Shown: positions 47,080 to 55,118, counted from the first letter of the stretch. The stretch: DNA of 64,000 nt from an uncultured Gelidibacter sp. (GCF_947500795.1 NZ_CANMTE010000001.1:62001-126000), one strand, 5' to 3'. Notes: generated from the sequence alone by a model not told the origin. Numbers and translations are program-made.

Positions 47080-47427
47080 ATGAATGTTTTTGAATCTATA
47101 AATAATACATCCAATAAAGCTACTGATATTGGAGAACAATACCTTGATAAAACTCAAGAGTATATTAAGTTAAAAGTTTTTCAACAAGTTTCCTATACTG
47201 TTAGTATGTTAGGAAAGGCGTTAGCTATTGGTGGTGTATTATTTATAGGTTTAATTTTTTTAGCTTTCGCTTCAGCTATTTCCATTGGTGATGCTATAGG
47301 CCATGTGGCTTGGGGTTACCTCATTGTGGGAGCTGTTTTTGTAATTGGCGCTCTTGTAATCTATAAAACGAGACATTTGATTGACAGTGCGATAATTAAA
47401 AAAATTCAAACCAAAATATTTAAATAA
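47080..47427 (+). CDS. Phage holin-like family membrane protein
   Basis: Protein of 115 residues with two membrane segments (ALAIGGVLFIGLIFLAFASAISIG; GYLIVGAVFVIGALVIY) between an amphipathic N-terminus and a basic C-terminus. It matches the Holin-X/Phage_holin_3_6 group, which in flavobacteria is found in stress clusters rather than in phages. It lies 9 bases after the YtxH gene. Confidence 0.8.
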   Translation: MNVFESINNTSNKATDIGEQYLDKTQEYIKLKVFQQVSYTVSMLGKALAIGGVLFIGLIFLAFASAISIGDAIGHVAWGYLIVGAVFVIGALVIYKTRHLIDSAIIKKIQTKIFK

Positions 47428-47430
47428 TTT

Positions 47431-47634
47431 ATGAAAACTTACCAATCCTTTGACGAAATCGAGTATGATTTGAACAGGCTTAAACTTGAAAGACAGATTG
47501 CTTGGGAAGAACTGAAGGGTGTTAAGAATCAGTTTCAAGAAGACATGCAACCACTTAATTGGGTGTCAACAGGTGTAAAGTTTGCAGGTAAATATGGCAT
47601 TTTTGTCTTATTGAAAAAGTTATTTAGAAAATAA
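47431..47634 (+). CDS. Small helical protein (DUF6327-like)
   Basis: Protein of 67 residues, helical and basic: YQSFDEIEYDLNRLKLERQIAWEELKGVKNQFQEDM followed by a weakly hydrophobic end with VKFAGKYGIFVLLKKLFRK. It is third in the YtxH unit, 3 bases after the holin-like gene. Its family, if any, has unknown function. Confidence 0.7.
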   Translation: MKTYQSFDEIEYDLNRLKLERQIAWEELKGVKNQFQEDMQPLNWVSTGVKFAGKYGIFVLLKKLFRK

Positions 47635-47637
47635 ATC

Positions 47638-48681
47638 CTAATCACGGATTTCATTATCATCATCTAAAACAATCACTTGCTTCTTAAATGCGTGAGGCGT
47701 CATATTGTATTTGTCCCTGAAAATTTTCGAAAAATAACTTCTACTCGTAAATCCAATCGTGTATACGATTTGAGAAATATTCAAATCAGTAGTATTCATT
47801 AAATCTCTAGCAGCCTCTAATCGAACATGTCTTATGTATTCGGTTACTGTTTTAGCATATAAAAATTTAAATCCTTCTTGTAGTTTGGCTTGAGAAAGTC
47901 CAGAATCTTTCGAAAGTTGATCTAATTTATAATTAACGGAAGGGTCCTTCAAGATTTTATTCGCAAACTTACTAATCACCTTTAATTCATTCTTCAATAA
48001 TGTATTTGGAATGGGATGGTTATTTTCATGTTTGTCATGTCGAGCGATATGCATCGCCAATAATTGGTACACTTTGCCCTCAATTTGAAGTATTCTTGTC
48101 ATGCCTTCAGCTTTCAGATCACGCAATGATTTTACATGATCTTCCATTCTTAAGTGGATAGGACTGTAATAAGCATAGGTTGTTTCATTGCTTTCGTCTA
48201 CAAACACCCGATACAAATTTTCGGTTAATTCAGACAGTTGGTTGTTTCGTTTTTTTAAAAACTCCGTTCTTATAATTCGGATATTATTAAAAATGATGTG
48301 TGTTGCTTTTGGGAGTAGTGTATAATGTTTGATGTTATCTTCGGCAACTATAATAGAGGAGTGGTATTGACCAATAGTCTGGAATTCCTCCTGATTTTCA
48401 AAACGGTGTTTGTAACAACCATGGGAGCAGTAAGTGAAATGAATGGGATTGGCATTTTTGTGAGGATCTATAAACAAGATGTCTTCAAAGAAAATAGAAT
48501 TTAATTCAAATAAGCTCACACCCCAGTCAAAACTGATACATCTGATGCATCCTTTTCCAATGGCATTATCAAATCTTAAGGTGTATTCTCCCCATCGCTC
48601 ATGAATTTCGCCACCTAAAAAACTTTTCATCTGTTTTAAGGCCTCTTCCGTACTATCAGCTTCAATAGTGATTTTTATCAT
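47638..48681 (-). CDS. AraC family transcriptional regulator
   Basis: Regulator of 347 residues. The last 90 residues form a two-helix-turn-helix AraC domain (KLDQLSKDSGLSQAKLQEGFKFLYAKTVTEYIRHVRLEAARDLM and NISQIVYTIGFTSRSYFSKIFRDKYNMTPHAFKK). The first 200 residues do not resemble a cupin sugar sensor that I recognise. It faces the YtxH unit with 3 bases between the stops and stands next to the PA2169-like gene, so it may govern this stress cluster. Confidence 0.9.
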   Translation of the reverse strand: MIKITIEADSTEEALKQMKSFLGGEIHERWGEYTLRFDNAIGKGCIRCISFDWGVSLFELNSIFFEDILFIDPHKNANPIHFTYCSHGCYKHRFENQEEFQTIGQYHSSIIVAEDNIKHYTLLPKATHIIFNNIRIIRTEFLKKRNNQLSELTENLYRVFVDESNETTYAYYSPIHLRMEDHVKSLRDLKAEGMTRILQIEGKVYQLLAMHIARHDKHENNHPIPNTLLKNELKVISKFANKILKDPSVNYKLDQLSKDSGLSQAKLQEGFKFLYAKTVTEYIRHVRLEAARDLMNTTDLNISQIVYTIGFTSRSYFSKIFRDKYNMTPHAFKKQVIVLDDDNEIRD

Positions 48682-49316
48682 TACTCCCGGATTTTAATAA
48701 AAAACTAATCTATAAATATTCGTAAAAACCTAGAGATTGAGGTAATGTATCACAAGTAACTCTAACTTGTTGATTAACAAATATACACAATGTTCATTTG
48801 AAAAACCGAACCTTAATAATTTCTGTTTACATTTTATAATTTTTACTACTTAAAAATAAGGAATTGTATACAGTTAAATTTTTCTCCGATTGAGGACTCA
48901 AAGTAGGGATAATACCTTTAATTTAGTGGTATAGAAAAGGAGTCTTGTACTCTTTTTATACTGGTTGGTTAGTTAGGAAGAATGACCTCAGCACAACTAC
49001 AAAATTGCTGAGGTATTCTTTTATCCTATTGTGAATGATCTGCAGGTCATATCTTATTACATTCTTGTCTCGATTCCAGTCTTTAAATTCCTAAATCACA
49101 CATGCTTTAGTTCCTATTTCCCTTTTGAAAAATTGACTTCAATTGGAACATCTTCTTCAATTATTTCAAGACTACATTTTTAATGATTTCTCATGTCAAT
49201 TATTAATGAAATGTTAATTTGTTGACAGTAAACTGAATGGGTCAATTTTAATCGGAATTGAACTAACTGTCCACTTTAATGATATGTAGTTTTATATAAA
49301 CTAAAAAACATATATT
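48682..49316. other. 634-base gap with a possible small RNA
   Basis: No credible protein frame. Within it, a promoter-like pair (ttg near 48892, taccttta about 20 bases later) is followed by two hairpins: ggagtcttgtactc region around 48940 and a perfect 9-pair stem acctcagca / tgctgaggt (48985-48993, 49006-49014) followed by a T-rich stretch. This could be a small RNA of about 100 bases. The rest, 49020-49316, shows nothing except the promoter region of the next gene. Confidence 0.4.
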
Positions 49317-49766
49317 ATGAGTGATTACACAGATAAATTAGGAAATAGGTTAAATGATTTGTTGGAAAAAAATTATGACGCCGAAAAGGGTTTTAAAAAA
49401 GCCGCTGAAAACGCAAAACATGTCGGTCTTAAATCTTATTTCTCAAACAAAGCGCAAGAACGCTACAACTTTGGTCACCAATTGAAATCTGAATTGAGGA
49501 ATTTTGGACAAGAACCACAAGAAAGCGGTAGTGTTGCAGGTGCTGCTCACAGGACTTGGATGGAGGTTAAATCTTGGTTCTCCGCTGATGACGATGAGTC
49601 TATGCTTGAAGAAGCGATCAGAGGAGAGAAAGCTTCAGTAAATGAATACCAAGAGGTGCTTTCAGAAACAACAATTCCTGGGTCTACTAAACAATTGTTG
49701 CAAACTCAAAAAACTGCAATTGAACAAGGCTTAAACAACATTAAAAGATTGGAAGATTTAAGTTAA
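49317..49766 (+). CDS. PA2169 family four-helix-bundle protein (DUF2383)
   Basis: Cytosolic protein of 149 residues, helical throughout: KLGNRLNDLLEKNYDAEKGFKKAAENAKHVGLKSYFSNKAQER, later GSVAGAAHRTWMEVKSWFSADDDESMLEEAIRGEKASVNEYQ. This is the ferritin-like DUF2383 pattern found in stress responses. It is monocistronic; its terminator was hit by the sul2 transposon. Confidence 0.88.
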   Translation: MSDYTDKLGNRLNDLLEKNYDAEKGFKKAAENAKHVGLKSYFSNKAQERYNFGHQLKSELRNFGQEPQESGSVAGAAHRTWMEVKSWFSADDDESMLEEAIRGEKASVNEYQEVLSETTIPGSTKQLLQTQKTAIEQGLNNIKRLEDLS

Positions 49767-49787
49767 TACCCCACATTATTAATTGTA

Positions 49788-49819
49788 AAGGACACTTATT
49801 GTAAGTGTCCTTTTTTTTT
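49788..49819 (+). terminator. Terminator of the DUF2383 gene, split by a transposon
   Basis: A perfect 11-pair stem aaggacactta / taagtgtcctt (loop ttg) and a T-run that ends exactly at the left inverted repeat of the transposon (49820). A second T-run follows the right inverted repeat (53232-53240), as expected for duplicated T target bases. Confidence 0.9.
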
Positions 49820-49867
49820 CTGATTCTCCGCAAACACACCTAATATTTTTAGTATATTAGCGCTCAA
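49820..49867 (+). repeat. Left 48-bp inverted repeat of the sul2 transposon (IS left end)
   Basis: Begins ctgattctccgcaaacacac and ends gcgctcaa, immediately before the leader of the transposase gene. Its exact reverse complement forms the other end of the unit at 53183-53230. Confidence 0.93.
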
Positions 49868-49879
49868 AAAGCAGGGATT

Positions 49880-50788
49880 ATGAACATATTCAGTTTTACG
49901 GCTCATTTCGGTTCGGAGGAAGATTGTCGTTTGCATTTCAAGGAGCAGCGTGATAAGGAAGGGGTTGTCTGCAAGCGATGCGGGGGCACTTCCCATTATT
50001 GGTTACAGGGTAAATGGAGTTATGAATGCAAAGGTTGCCGTTTCCGCACCTCGTTGCGCAGCGGTACGATCATGGAGAGCTCCAAGCTGCCGTTTCTGGT
50101 GTGGTACAAAACGATGTTCCTGATGAGTTGCACAAAAAAGGGATTCTCCACCAACGAACTCCAGAAGCAATTAGGATTGAAGCGTTACGAACCGGTATGG
50201 GCGATGGTACACAAACTCCGCAGGGCGATGGGCAACCGGGATGCAAGGTATACACTGGAAGGGATGATAGAACTGGATGAGGGTTACTTTTCGGTGGCCA
50301 GTAAGGAAATCGAGCGAGGCAAGGGTACACGTGGCCGGGGAGCCGAGGGAAAGCAGAACGTTGCGGTGATGGCCGAAAGCACCCCGTTGGAAGATATCGA
50401 AACGGGCAAAAAGGAGAAGCATGTGCGTTATTTCAAGGCCAGGGTACTGGATAGCCATCAAAGTGAAGGAATCAACGGCGTGGTCAGGGACTGCATGGAG
50501 GATGATGCCATCGTATTTTCGGACAAAAGCACTTCTTACGTTGACATCTCCGATCTGGTGGAATTGCACGTCACCGAGAAATCAGACGCCAAAACCACCA
50601 AGGAAACACTCAAATGGGTGCATATCGCAATCAGTAATGCAAAACGGACATTGCTGGGCAACTACCATAAAATCAAAAGGAAATACTTACAGTTGTATCT
50701 CAACGAGTTTATTTACAAATTAAACAGACGGTATTTTGGAGACAAACTCTTTGACAGACTAGTAATTGCGAATATAACAGGTGCATAA
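49880..50788 (+). CDS. IS1595-family transposase
   Basis: DDE transposase of 302 residues. The N-terminus has the zinc ribbon of this family (CKRCGG and CKGC, residues 31-56). The catalytic region shows ELDEGYF (about residue 131) and FSDKSTSY (about 214), with ISNAKRTLLGNYHKIKRKYLQLYLNEFIYKLNRRY near the end, as in ISXO2-like domains. Start ATG is 60 bases from the IS end. It is complete, so it can move the unit. Confidence 0.93.
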   Translation: MNIFSFTAHFGSEEDCRLHFKEQRDKEGVVCKRCGGTSHYWLQGKWSYECKGCRFRTSLRSGTIMESSKLPFLVWYKTMFLMSCTKKGFSTNELQKQLGLKRYEPVWAMVHKLRRAMGNRDARYTLEGMIELDEGYFSVASKEIERGKGTRGRGAEGKQNVAVMAESTPLEDIETGKKEKHVRYFKARVLDSHQSEGINGVVRDCMEDDAIVFSDKSTSYVDISDLVELHVTEKSDAKTTKETLKWVHIAISNAKRTLLGNYHKIKRKYLQLYLNEFIYKLNRRYFGDKLFDRLVIANITGA

Positions 50789-50859
50789 ACGGATAATCAG
50801 AATCTTTAAACATCCTAATTAACTACCTGCGGATTTTAGGTATTATTATAGAAGCCCCC

Positions 50860-51675
50860 ATGAATAAATCGCTCATCATTTTCGGCATCGTCAACATAAC
50901 CTCGGACAGTTTCTCCGATGGAGGCCGGTATCTGGCGCCAGACGCAGCCATTGCGCAGGCGCGTAAGCTGATGGCCGAGGGGGCAGATGTGATCGACCTC
51001 GGTCCGGCATCCAGCAATCCCGACGCCGCGCCTGTTTCGTCCGACACAGAAATCGCGCGTATCGCGCCGGTGCTGGACGCGCTCAAGGCAGATGGCATTC
51101 CCGTCTCGCTCGACAGTTATCAACCCGCGACGCAAGCCTATGCCTTGTCGCGTGGTGTGGCCTATCTCAATGATATTCGCGGTTTTCCAGACGCTGCGTT
51201 CTATCCGCAATTGGCGAAATCATCTGCCAAACTCGTCGTTATGCATTCGGTGCAAGACGGGCAGGCAGATCGGCGCGAGGCACCCGCTGGCGACATCATG
51301 GATCACATTGCGGCGTTCTTTGACGCGCGCATCGCGGCGCTGACGGGTGCCGGTATCAAACGCAACCGCCTTGTCCTTGATCCCGGCATGGGGTTTTTTC
51401 TGGGGGCTGCTCCCGAAACCTCGCTCTCGGTGCTGGCGCGGTTCGATGAATTGCGGCTGCGCTTCGATTTGCCGGTGCTTCTGTCTGTTTCGCGCAAATC
51501 CTTTCTGCGCGCGCTCACAGGCCGTGGTCCGGGGGATGTCGGGGCCGCGACACTCGCTGCAGAGCTTGCCGCCGCCGCAGGTGGAGCTGACTTCATCCGC
51601 ACACACGAGCCGCGCCCCTTGCGCGACGGGCTGGCGGTATTGGCGGCGCTGAAAGAAACCGCAAGAATTCGTTAA
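50860..51675 (+). CDS. sul2: Sulfonamide-resistant dihydropteroate synthase Sul2
   Basis: Enzyme of 271 residues that makes dihydropteroate for folate synthesis and is insensitive to sulfonamides. The whole protein from MNKSLIIFGIVNITSDSFSD to ALKETARIR is the Sul2 sequence as I know it. Marks: DGGRY, VDLGPASSNPDA, KSFLRALTGR. Visible G+C content is much higher than the host's; origin is Gram-negative, through the sul2-glmM-ISCR2 cassette. The upstream stretch (50804-50859) is the usual sul2 leader, next to the IS right end; expression in a flavobacterial host needs a TAnnTTTG promoter and is unproven. Confidence 0.97.
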   Translation: MNKSLIIFGIVNITSDSFSDGGRYLAPDAAIAQARKLMAEGADVIDLGPASSNPDAAPVSSDTEIARIAPVLDALKADGIPVSLDSYQPATQAYALSRGVAYLNDIRGFPDAAFYPQLAKSSAKLVVMHSVQDGQADRREAPAGDIMDHIAAFFDARIAALTGAGIKRNRLVLDPGMGFFLGAAPETSLSVLARFDELRLRFDLPVLLSVSRKSFLRALTGRGPGDVGAATLAAELAAAAGGADFIRTHEPRPLRDGLAVLAALKETARIR

Positions 51676-51761
51676 CTGCACATTCGGGATATTTCTCTAT
51701 ATTCGCGGTTCAGCAGGCATGTCCCCTTTGAGGGCGACCCGACGACAGGATAATCGACCTT

Positions 51762-52004
51762 ATGGTGCGCAAATATTTCGGCACAGACGGTATTCGTGGC
51801 AAAGCCAACGAAGGCGCGATGACGGCGGAAACCGCCTTGCGCGTCGGCATGGCGGCTGGCCGTGTCTTTCGTCGCGGTGACCACCGCCATCGTGTCGTGA
51901 TCGGCAAGGATACGCGCCTGTCGGGCTATATGCTTGAACCCGCGCTCACAGCCGGTTTCACCTCGATGGGCATGGACGTATTCCTTTTTGGCCCGCTGCC
52001 GACA
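51762..52004 (+). pseudogene. glmM: glmM fragment (phosphoglucosamine mutase, N-terminal 81 residues)
   Basis: The frame encodes [21 protein letters not shown], the start of GlmM, then [21 protein letters not shown] and [10 protein letters not shown], and is cut at 52004, where ISCR2 begins. The active-site serine region is absent. It is the usual passenger next to sul2 in the ISCR2 context; no function. Confidence 0.92.
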
Positions 52005-53182
52005 ACGTATAGGAAGAATAAACGCCCTTTTCACCCAAGTCCAACAGCTTTGGACCGCAGTTGACTCTTTCGACACCCCTGCGATGCAACCCAATCCGGC
52101 TGACGGGGAGCCAGCAACGCTGAAAATTTACCCTCCTCTTTCCCACTAGCGGCTCCTTTTCCGACAACCAGCACGGCGGATCCCTGCCGCGGCGCTGTGA
52201 ACGCAGCATTTTGATTGGTATCGTTGGCCTTCAGGCTCGTCAGTCAAACAGACCCAGGAGCAGCTCAGCCGGTGGCGCCCGGCTTTCGGGTAACGCCCTG
52301 GTCCCGCTGGTTTCGGCTTTGTGCTTCAGGTGATCAAGGATCTGCTTGATCACTATAGGGTCTTCAATGCAGGCGATGACTTTCATGGCGCCGCCGCAGC
52401 CGCTGCAGGTCTCGATGTCGATATTGAAAACACGCTTGAGCCGTTGCGCCCATGTCATCGACGCTCGCCGTTGTGCTGGTGTTGCCGGTTCATCAGCCAC
52501 CCTGACCTTGTTGCCCCTGCCCCGTTTTGCCGGCGTGACCAACGCCCGGTGCCGACTGTTGGGTGCGAACACCCCGTGGAAGCGGGTTAGGTTGACTCTG
52601 GGCTTCGGTACCAGGGCGGCCAGCCTTGCAATGAAATCCAATGGTTCGAAAATGACGTGCGTGGTGCCGTCCCGGTACGGCGTCTTGAGCTGGTAGCGCA
52701 CGTTGCCGCCTCGTGTTAACGACAGCCGCTTCTCGGATACCGCCGGGCGGCTGATGTACCGGCACAGCCGTTCGAGCTTCTTGCGTTCATCGGCCCTGGC
52801 CGCCACGCCGGCGTGCAGGCTGGACCCGGCTACCTTGCCAATCCCGTCACCGAACGGATCACCACTGGTCGGCAGAGTTTGCAAAGTGAACACCTTTCGC
52901 CCCGCCTGTGAACCGACAGCGATACGGTAAGTGATCGAGTGCCCCAGCAGGGGTGTCATCGGGTCGTCATCCACCGCATCCGAGGCCAGATAGCTGTTTT
53001 CGACATCCCGTTCCAGCAGGCCTTGCCGTTCCAGATAGCGACCCACCCGGTGGGCGATGGTGTGCGTCAGCTGGGTGAGCTCTGGGCTGGTCGGCGCCTT
53101 GACCCAGCGGAAACGCGCTGAGCCGTGGGATTGCTCGACATACACACCGTCGAGAAACAGCATGTGGAAGTGAACATTCAGA
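52005..53182 (-). mobile_element. Truncated ISCR2 element
   Basis: From the glmM junction, with a putative oriIS-like word at 52006-52025 (cgtataggaagaataaacgc), to the border with the right inverted repeat at 53182. ISCR2 is about 1.85 kb when whole, so about 0.65 kb including the terIS end is missing. Element sequence is G+C-rich. Confidence 0.85.
52240..53182 (-). pseudogene. ISCR2 rolling-circle transposase, N-terminally truncated
   Basis: IS91-type transposase. The frame is open to 53182; the first ATG is at 53163. The visible part begins right at LNVHFHMLFLDGVY, the metal-binding HUH motif, and continues for about 313 residues to ETCSGCGGAMKVIACIEDP and LLLGLFD. About 185 residues including the zinc-finger N-terminus are lost, so it is not active. 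Cut by the IS1595 end. Confidence 0.92.
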
Positions 53183-53230
53183 TTGAGCGCTAATATACTA
53201 AAAATATTAGGTGTGTTTGCGGAGAATCAG
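53183..53230 (-). repeat. Right 48-bp inverted repeat of the sul2 transposon
   Basis: Exact reverse complement of 49820-49867 over 48 bases. Not followed by the rest of the IS: no transposase frame of IS1595 type lies next to it. It is a solo IS left end in opposite orientation. Confidence 0.93.
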
Positions 53231-53358
53231 ATTTTTTTTTATGTGTAAAGGTTCATACAAACACCAATTAGTTAAAGTTTATATGCGTTAGTAATTGAAG
53301 CGAACAAGTCAAATTTTACAATGGATTTTAGGTTATTTAGATGTAGATATTTAGTACA

Positions 53359-53991
53359 ATGTTTTATAAGATTTCCAACATCGCAAGTAAGAAAGCTATT
53401 GAAAGAAAATTTCATGCCAGTTTTCAATTTCCCAATCTTTATGAACCACTAGATCTCATTGAAGGTCTTTTAGAATCTACTGTTGCAATTATTTCAATCA
53501 ATGACCCTAAAAAAGTACTGTATGCCATATGGGGCTTGCTTCCTGAAAATTTTGAAGATAACTGGAGTGTTTTTCAAGATGTGTTTAACACCTTAAATGT
53601 TAGAGTGGAAACACTTCAAAGCGGAACAGAAGTCTATCATAACGCACTAAAAGAACGAAGATGTGTCATTATAGCCACCGGCTTTTATACTACTTTTTTA
53701 GCCAATGGAAGTGTCGAAAAATGTCATGTACATCTTGCAAATTTTGAACCCTTTCCGATTGCAGCCATTTTTAATGAACTTAGTGACGGATTTTTAACCT
53801 GTTCATTAATTCTAATAAAGGCAAACGACTCATTCAAGAATATTCCAAACCTCTCCGATTCAAAACCGCTCGTGTTAAATGACGCCGAATTAAAACAATG
53901 GTTGGATGCGTCCACTTCGTTAAATGAAGTGAATAAAATTTTTGAAAACCATAGTTCTTTAGATTTTGTCTTTGAACTAAGCATGGCTTAG
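53359..53991 (+). CDS. Degenerate SRAP (HMCES/YedK)-like protein without catalytic Cys
   Basis: Protein of 210 residues with the SRAP layout: WGLLP (58-62), NVRVET (80-84), RRCVIIATGFY (100-110), a FPIAAIF segment like FAFAGLW, a CSLILIKAND segment like TIITTxAN, and KPLVLN. True SRAP enzymes start MC and use Cys2 to cross-link abasic DNA, with Asn, Glu and His helpers. Here residue 2 is Phe, the Glu after GFY is Thr, and the His before MP is missing; only Asn80 remains. It may bind DNA without cross-linking. Confidence in the fold is moderate. Confidence 0.7.
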   Translation: MFYKISNIASKKAIERKFHASFQFPNLYEPLDLIEGLLESTVAIISINDPKKVLYAIWGLLPENFEDNWSVFQDVFNTLNVRVETLQSGTEVYHNALKERRCVIIATGFYTTFLANGSVEKCHVHLANFEPFPIAAIFNELSDGFLTCSLILIKANDSFKNIPNLSDSKPLVLNDAELKQWLDASTSLNEVNKIFENHSSLDFVFELSMA

Positions 53992-54105
53992 GACTGATAT
54001 ACGCTCAGTTGTTCTATTGTTATGAGTTAAATTCTATTTTGATACGGTTAAACCTCCGCAGCATTAAACTATACCTTTATTTCATAAACTTAAAAACTCA
54101 AAATT

Positions 54106-54267
54106 ATGTTACGTTGGACTATTATTTTTATTGTAATTGCTATTATCGCCGGGATCTTAGGATTTGGTGGAGTGGCTGGAGCATCAGCAGGAATAGCTAA
54201 AATATTCTTTTTTATTTTTATAGTCCTGTTCATTTTGTCTTTATTGAGAGGCGGATTAAAAAAATAA
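54106..54267 (+). CDS. DUF1328 (YtjA-like) small membrane protein
   Basis: Protein of 53 residues: [40 protein letters not shown], two membrane segments separated by Gly/Ala turns, then a basic tail GGLKK. The pattern is that of DUF1328, common in stress-induced small genes. It lies before a small lipoprotein gene. Confidence 0.85.
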   Translation: MLRWTIIFIVIAIIAGILGFGGVAGASAGIAKIFFFIFIVLFILSLLRGGLKK

Positions 54268-54302
54268 AGCTATATTTAATAACTAAAACCAAAATTTAAA
54301 TT

Positions 54303-54470
54303 ATGAAAAAACTAATGATGACATTCGCAGTCCTATTCACTTTAGGAACTGCAATGACAACTTTAACAAGTTGCAGAGAAACAAATAAAAGCTCTTTAGA
54401 AAAAGCAGCAGATGACGTAGGAGACGCGGTTGAAGATGCGGCTGACGACGTTGAAGACGCTTTAAATTAA
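54303..54470 (+). CDS. Small acidic lipoprotein
   Basis: Protein of 55 residues: signal with lipobox LTSC (Cys at 24), then a helix with repeated acidic DDVGDAVEDAADDVEDAL. This entericidin-like arrangement is frequent in flavobacterial stress clusters; function unknown. Follows the DUF1328 gene by 35 bases and is followed by a terminator. Confidence 0.75.
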   Translation: MKKLMMTFAVLFTLGTAMTTLTSCRETNKSSLEKAADDVGDAVEDAADDVEDALN

Positions 54471-54495
54471 TAATGTAATTCTACATTTTACAAAA

Positions 54496-54527
54496 GAAAA
54501 GGTCATCACTAAAATGATGGCCTTTTC
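54496..54527. terminator. Two-way terminator
   Basis: Stem gaaaaggtcatca / tgatggccttttc (13 positions with one G-U, loop ctaaaa), with T/A runs on both sides. It ends both the lipoprotein gene and the converging ArsC-like gene, whose stop codon lies at 54528. Confidence 0.8.
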
Positions 54528-54923
54528 TTATTCTATCCCTTTACTATCGGGCTCAATATATTTAATGAAATCTGATGGCGATGTCAATTGGATAAAATGA
54601 TTCCCAATAATTGCTATAGGGGAGGTAAGTACTTCCGGGTGCTTCTCAAGAATTTTCAACCAATCTTCTTGTTCTAAATCCACCAGTTCACCGTAGTTCT
54701 GGGTAAAATCAGGATGCTCTTTATTAATGAGGTCGGAAATTCGCACTCCTAAACCTACTGCCAATTCCGCCCATTGTGTTCCGGTAACTTTGGTTTTGGA
54801 AATGTCGATTGTTAAAACTTTCTTGTCTGAAGCTAAAACATAGGCTTGTATTTGTCTTCCTATTGAATTTCCAGAATGGAAGTATAATTTTATTTCGTTT
54901 TTGTCTGTTGAAATCACGCCCAT
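54528..54923 (-). CDS. ArsC/YffB-like thioredoxin-fold protein lacking the catalytic Cys
   Basis: Cytosolic protein of 131 residues. WAELAVGLGVRISDLINKEHPDF, EEDWLKILEKHPEVLTSPIAIIGNH and PSDFIKYIEPD match the arsenate-reductase-like family. The active-site loop, which normally has Cys near residue 20, reads FHSGNSIGRQIQAYV with no Cys. The whole protein lacks Cys. It may be a binding or regulatory relative. It stands alone, divergent from trxB. Confidence 0.8.
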   Translation of the reverse strand: MGVISTDKNEIKLYFHSGNSIGRQIQAYVLASDKKVLTIDISKTKVTGTQWAELAVGLGVRISDLINKEHPDFTQNYGELVDLEQEDWLKILEKHPEVLTSPIAIIGNHFIQLTSPSDFIKYIEPDSKGIE

Positions 54924-55118
54924 TGAGTATTATAGTTAATTATTAAAACTTATTTATGTCCTAGGTAGATAGCCTTAAAACATCAGCTTAAATGCTGTAT
55001 TTCAGAGGATATATCCCGAATTAAAATTAAGAAAAAAAAACGAGAAAGTGTATAGTGAAAGGCAATTGTTAAATAATAACTTTTAATGATAATAATGAGG
55101 GTTTTACAGCAAAATATC

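Larger units (their letters stand above)
49820..50800 (+). mobile_element. IS1595-family insertion sequence
   Basis: About 981 bp with the left end at 49820. The likely native right end (50780-50800, ggtgcataaacggataatcag) agrees with the reverse complement of the left end in about 15 of 21 positions, so the IS is bounded by imperfect repeats. The right end overlaps the stop of the transposase gene. Confidence 0.7.
49820..53230. mobile_element. IS1595-bounded sul2 transposon (compound)
   Basis: A 3411-bp unit with perfect 48-bp inverted ends (49820-49867 and 53183-53230), preceded by nine T and followed by A plus nine T, consistent with an 8-bp poly-T target duplication. IS1595 elements usually duplicate 8 bases. 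Contents in order: IS1595 transposase, sul2, glmM fragment, ISCR2 3' part. G+C content is visibly higher than in the chromosome. The unit sits between a DUF2383 gene and an SRAP-like gene and breaks no gene. Confidence 0.88.

Noticed and set aside
47080..47427. Phage remnant because of the holin-like gene
   Set aside because: No other phage genes nearby; the YtxH and DUF6327-like partners mark a stress cluster.
50860..51675. Host folP (chromosomal dihydropteroate synthase)
   Set aside because: The protein is Sul2 over its full length and lies in G+C-rich foreign DNA with glmM and ISCR2 pieces.
53359..53991. Active SRAP abasic-site cross-linking enzyme
   Set aside because: Cys2 and two other catalytic residues are absent.
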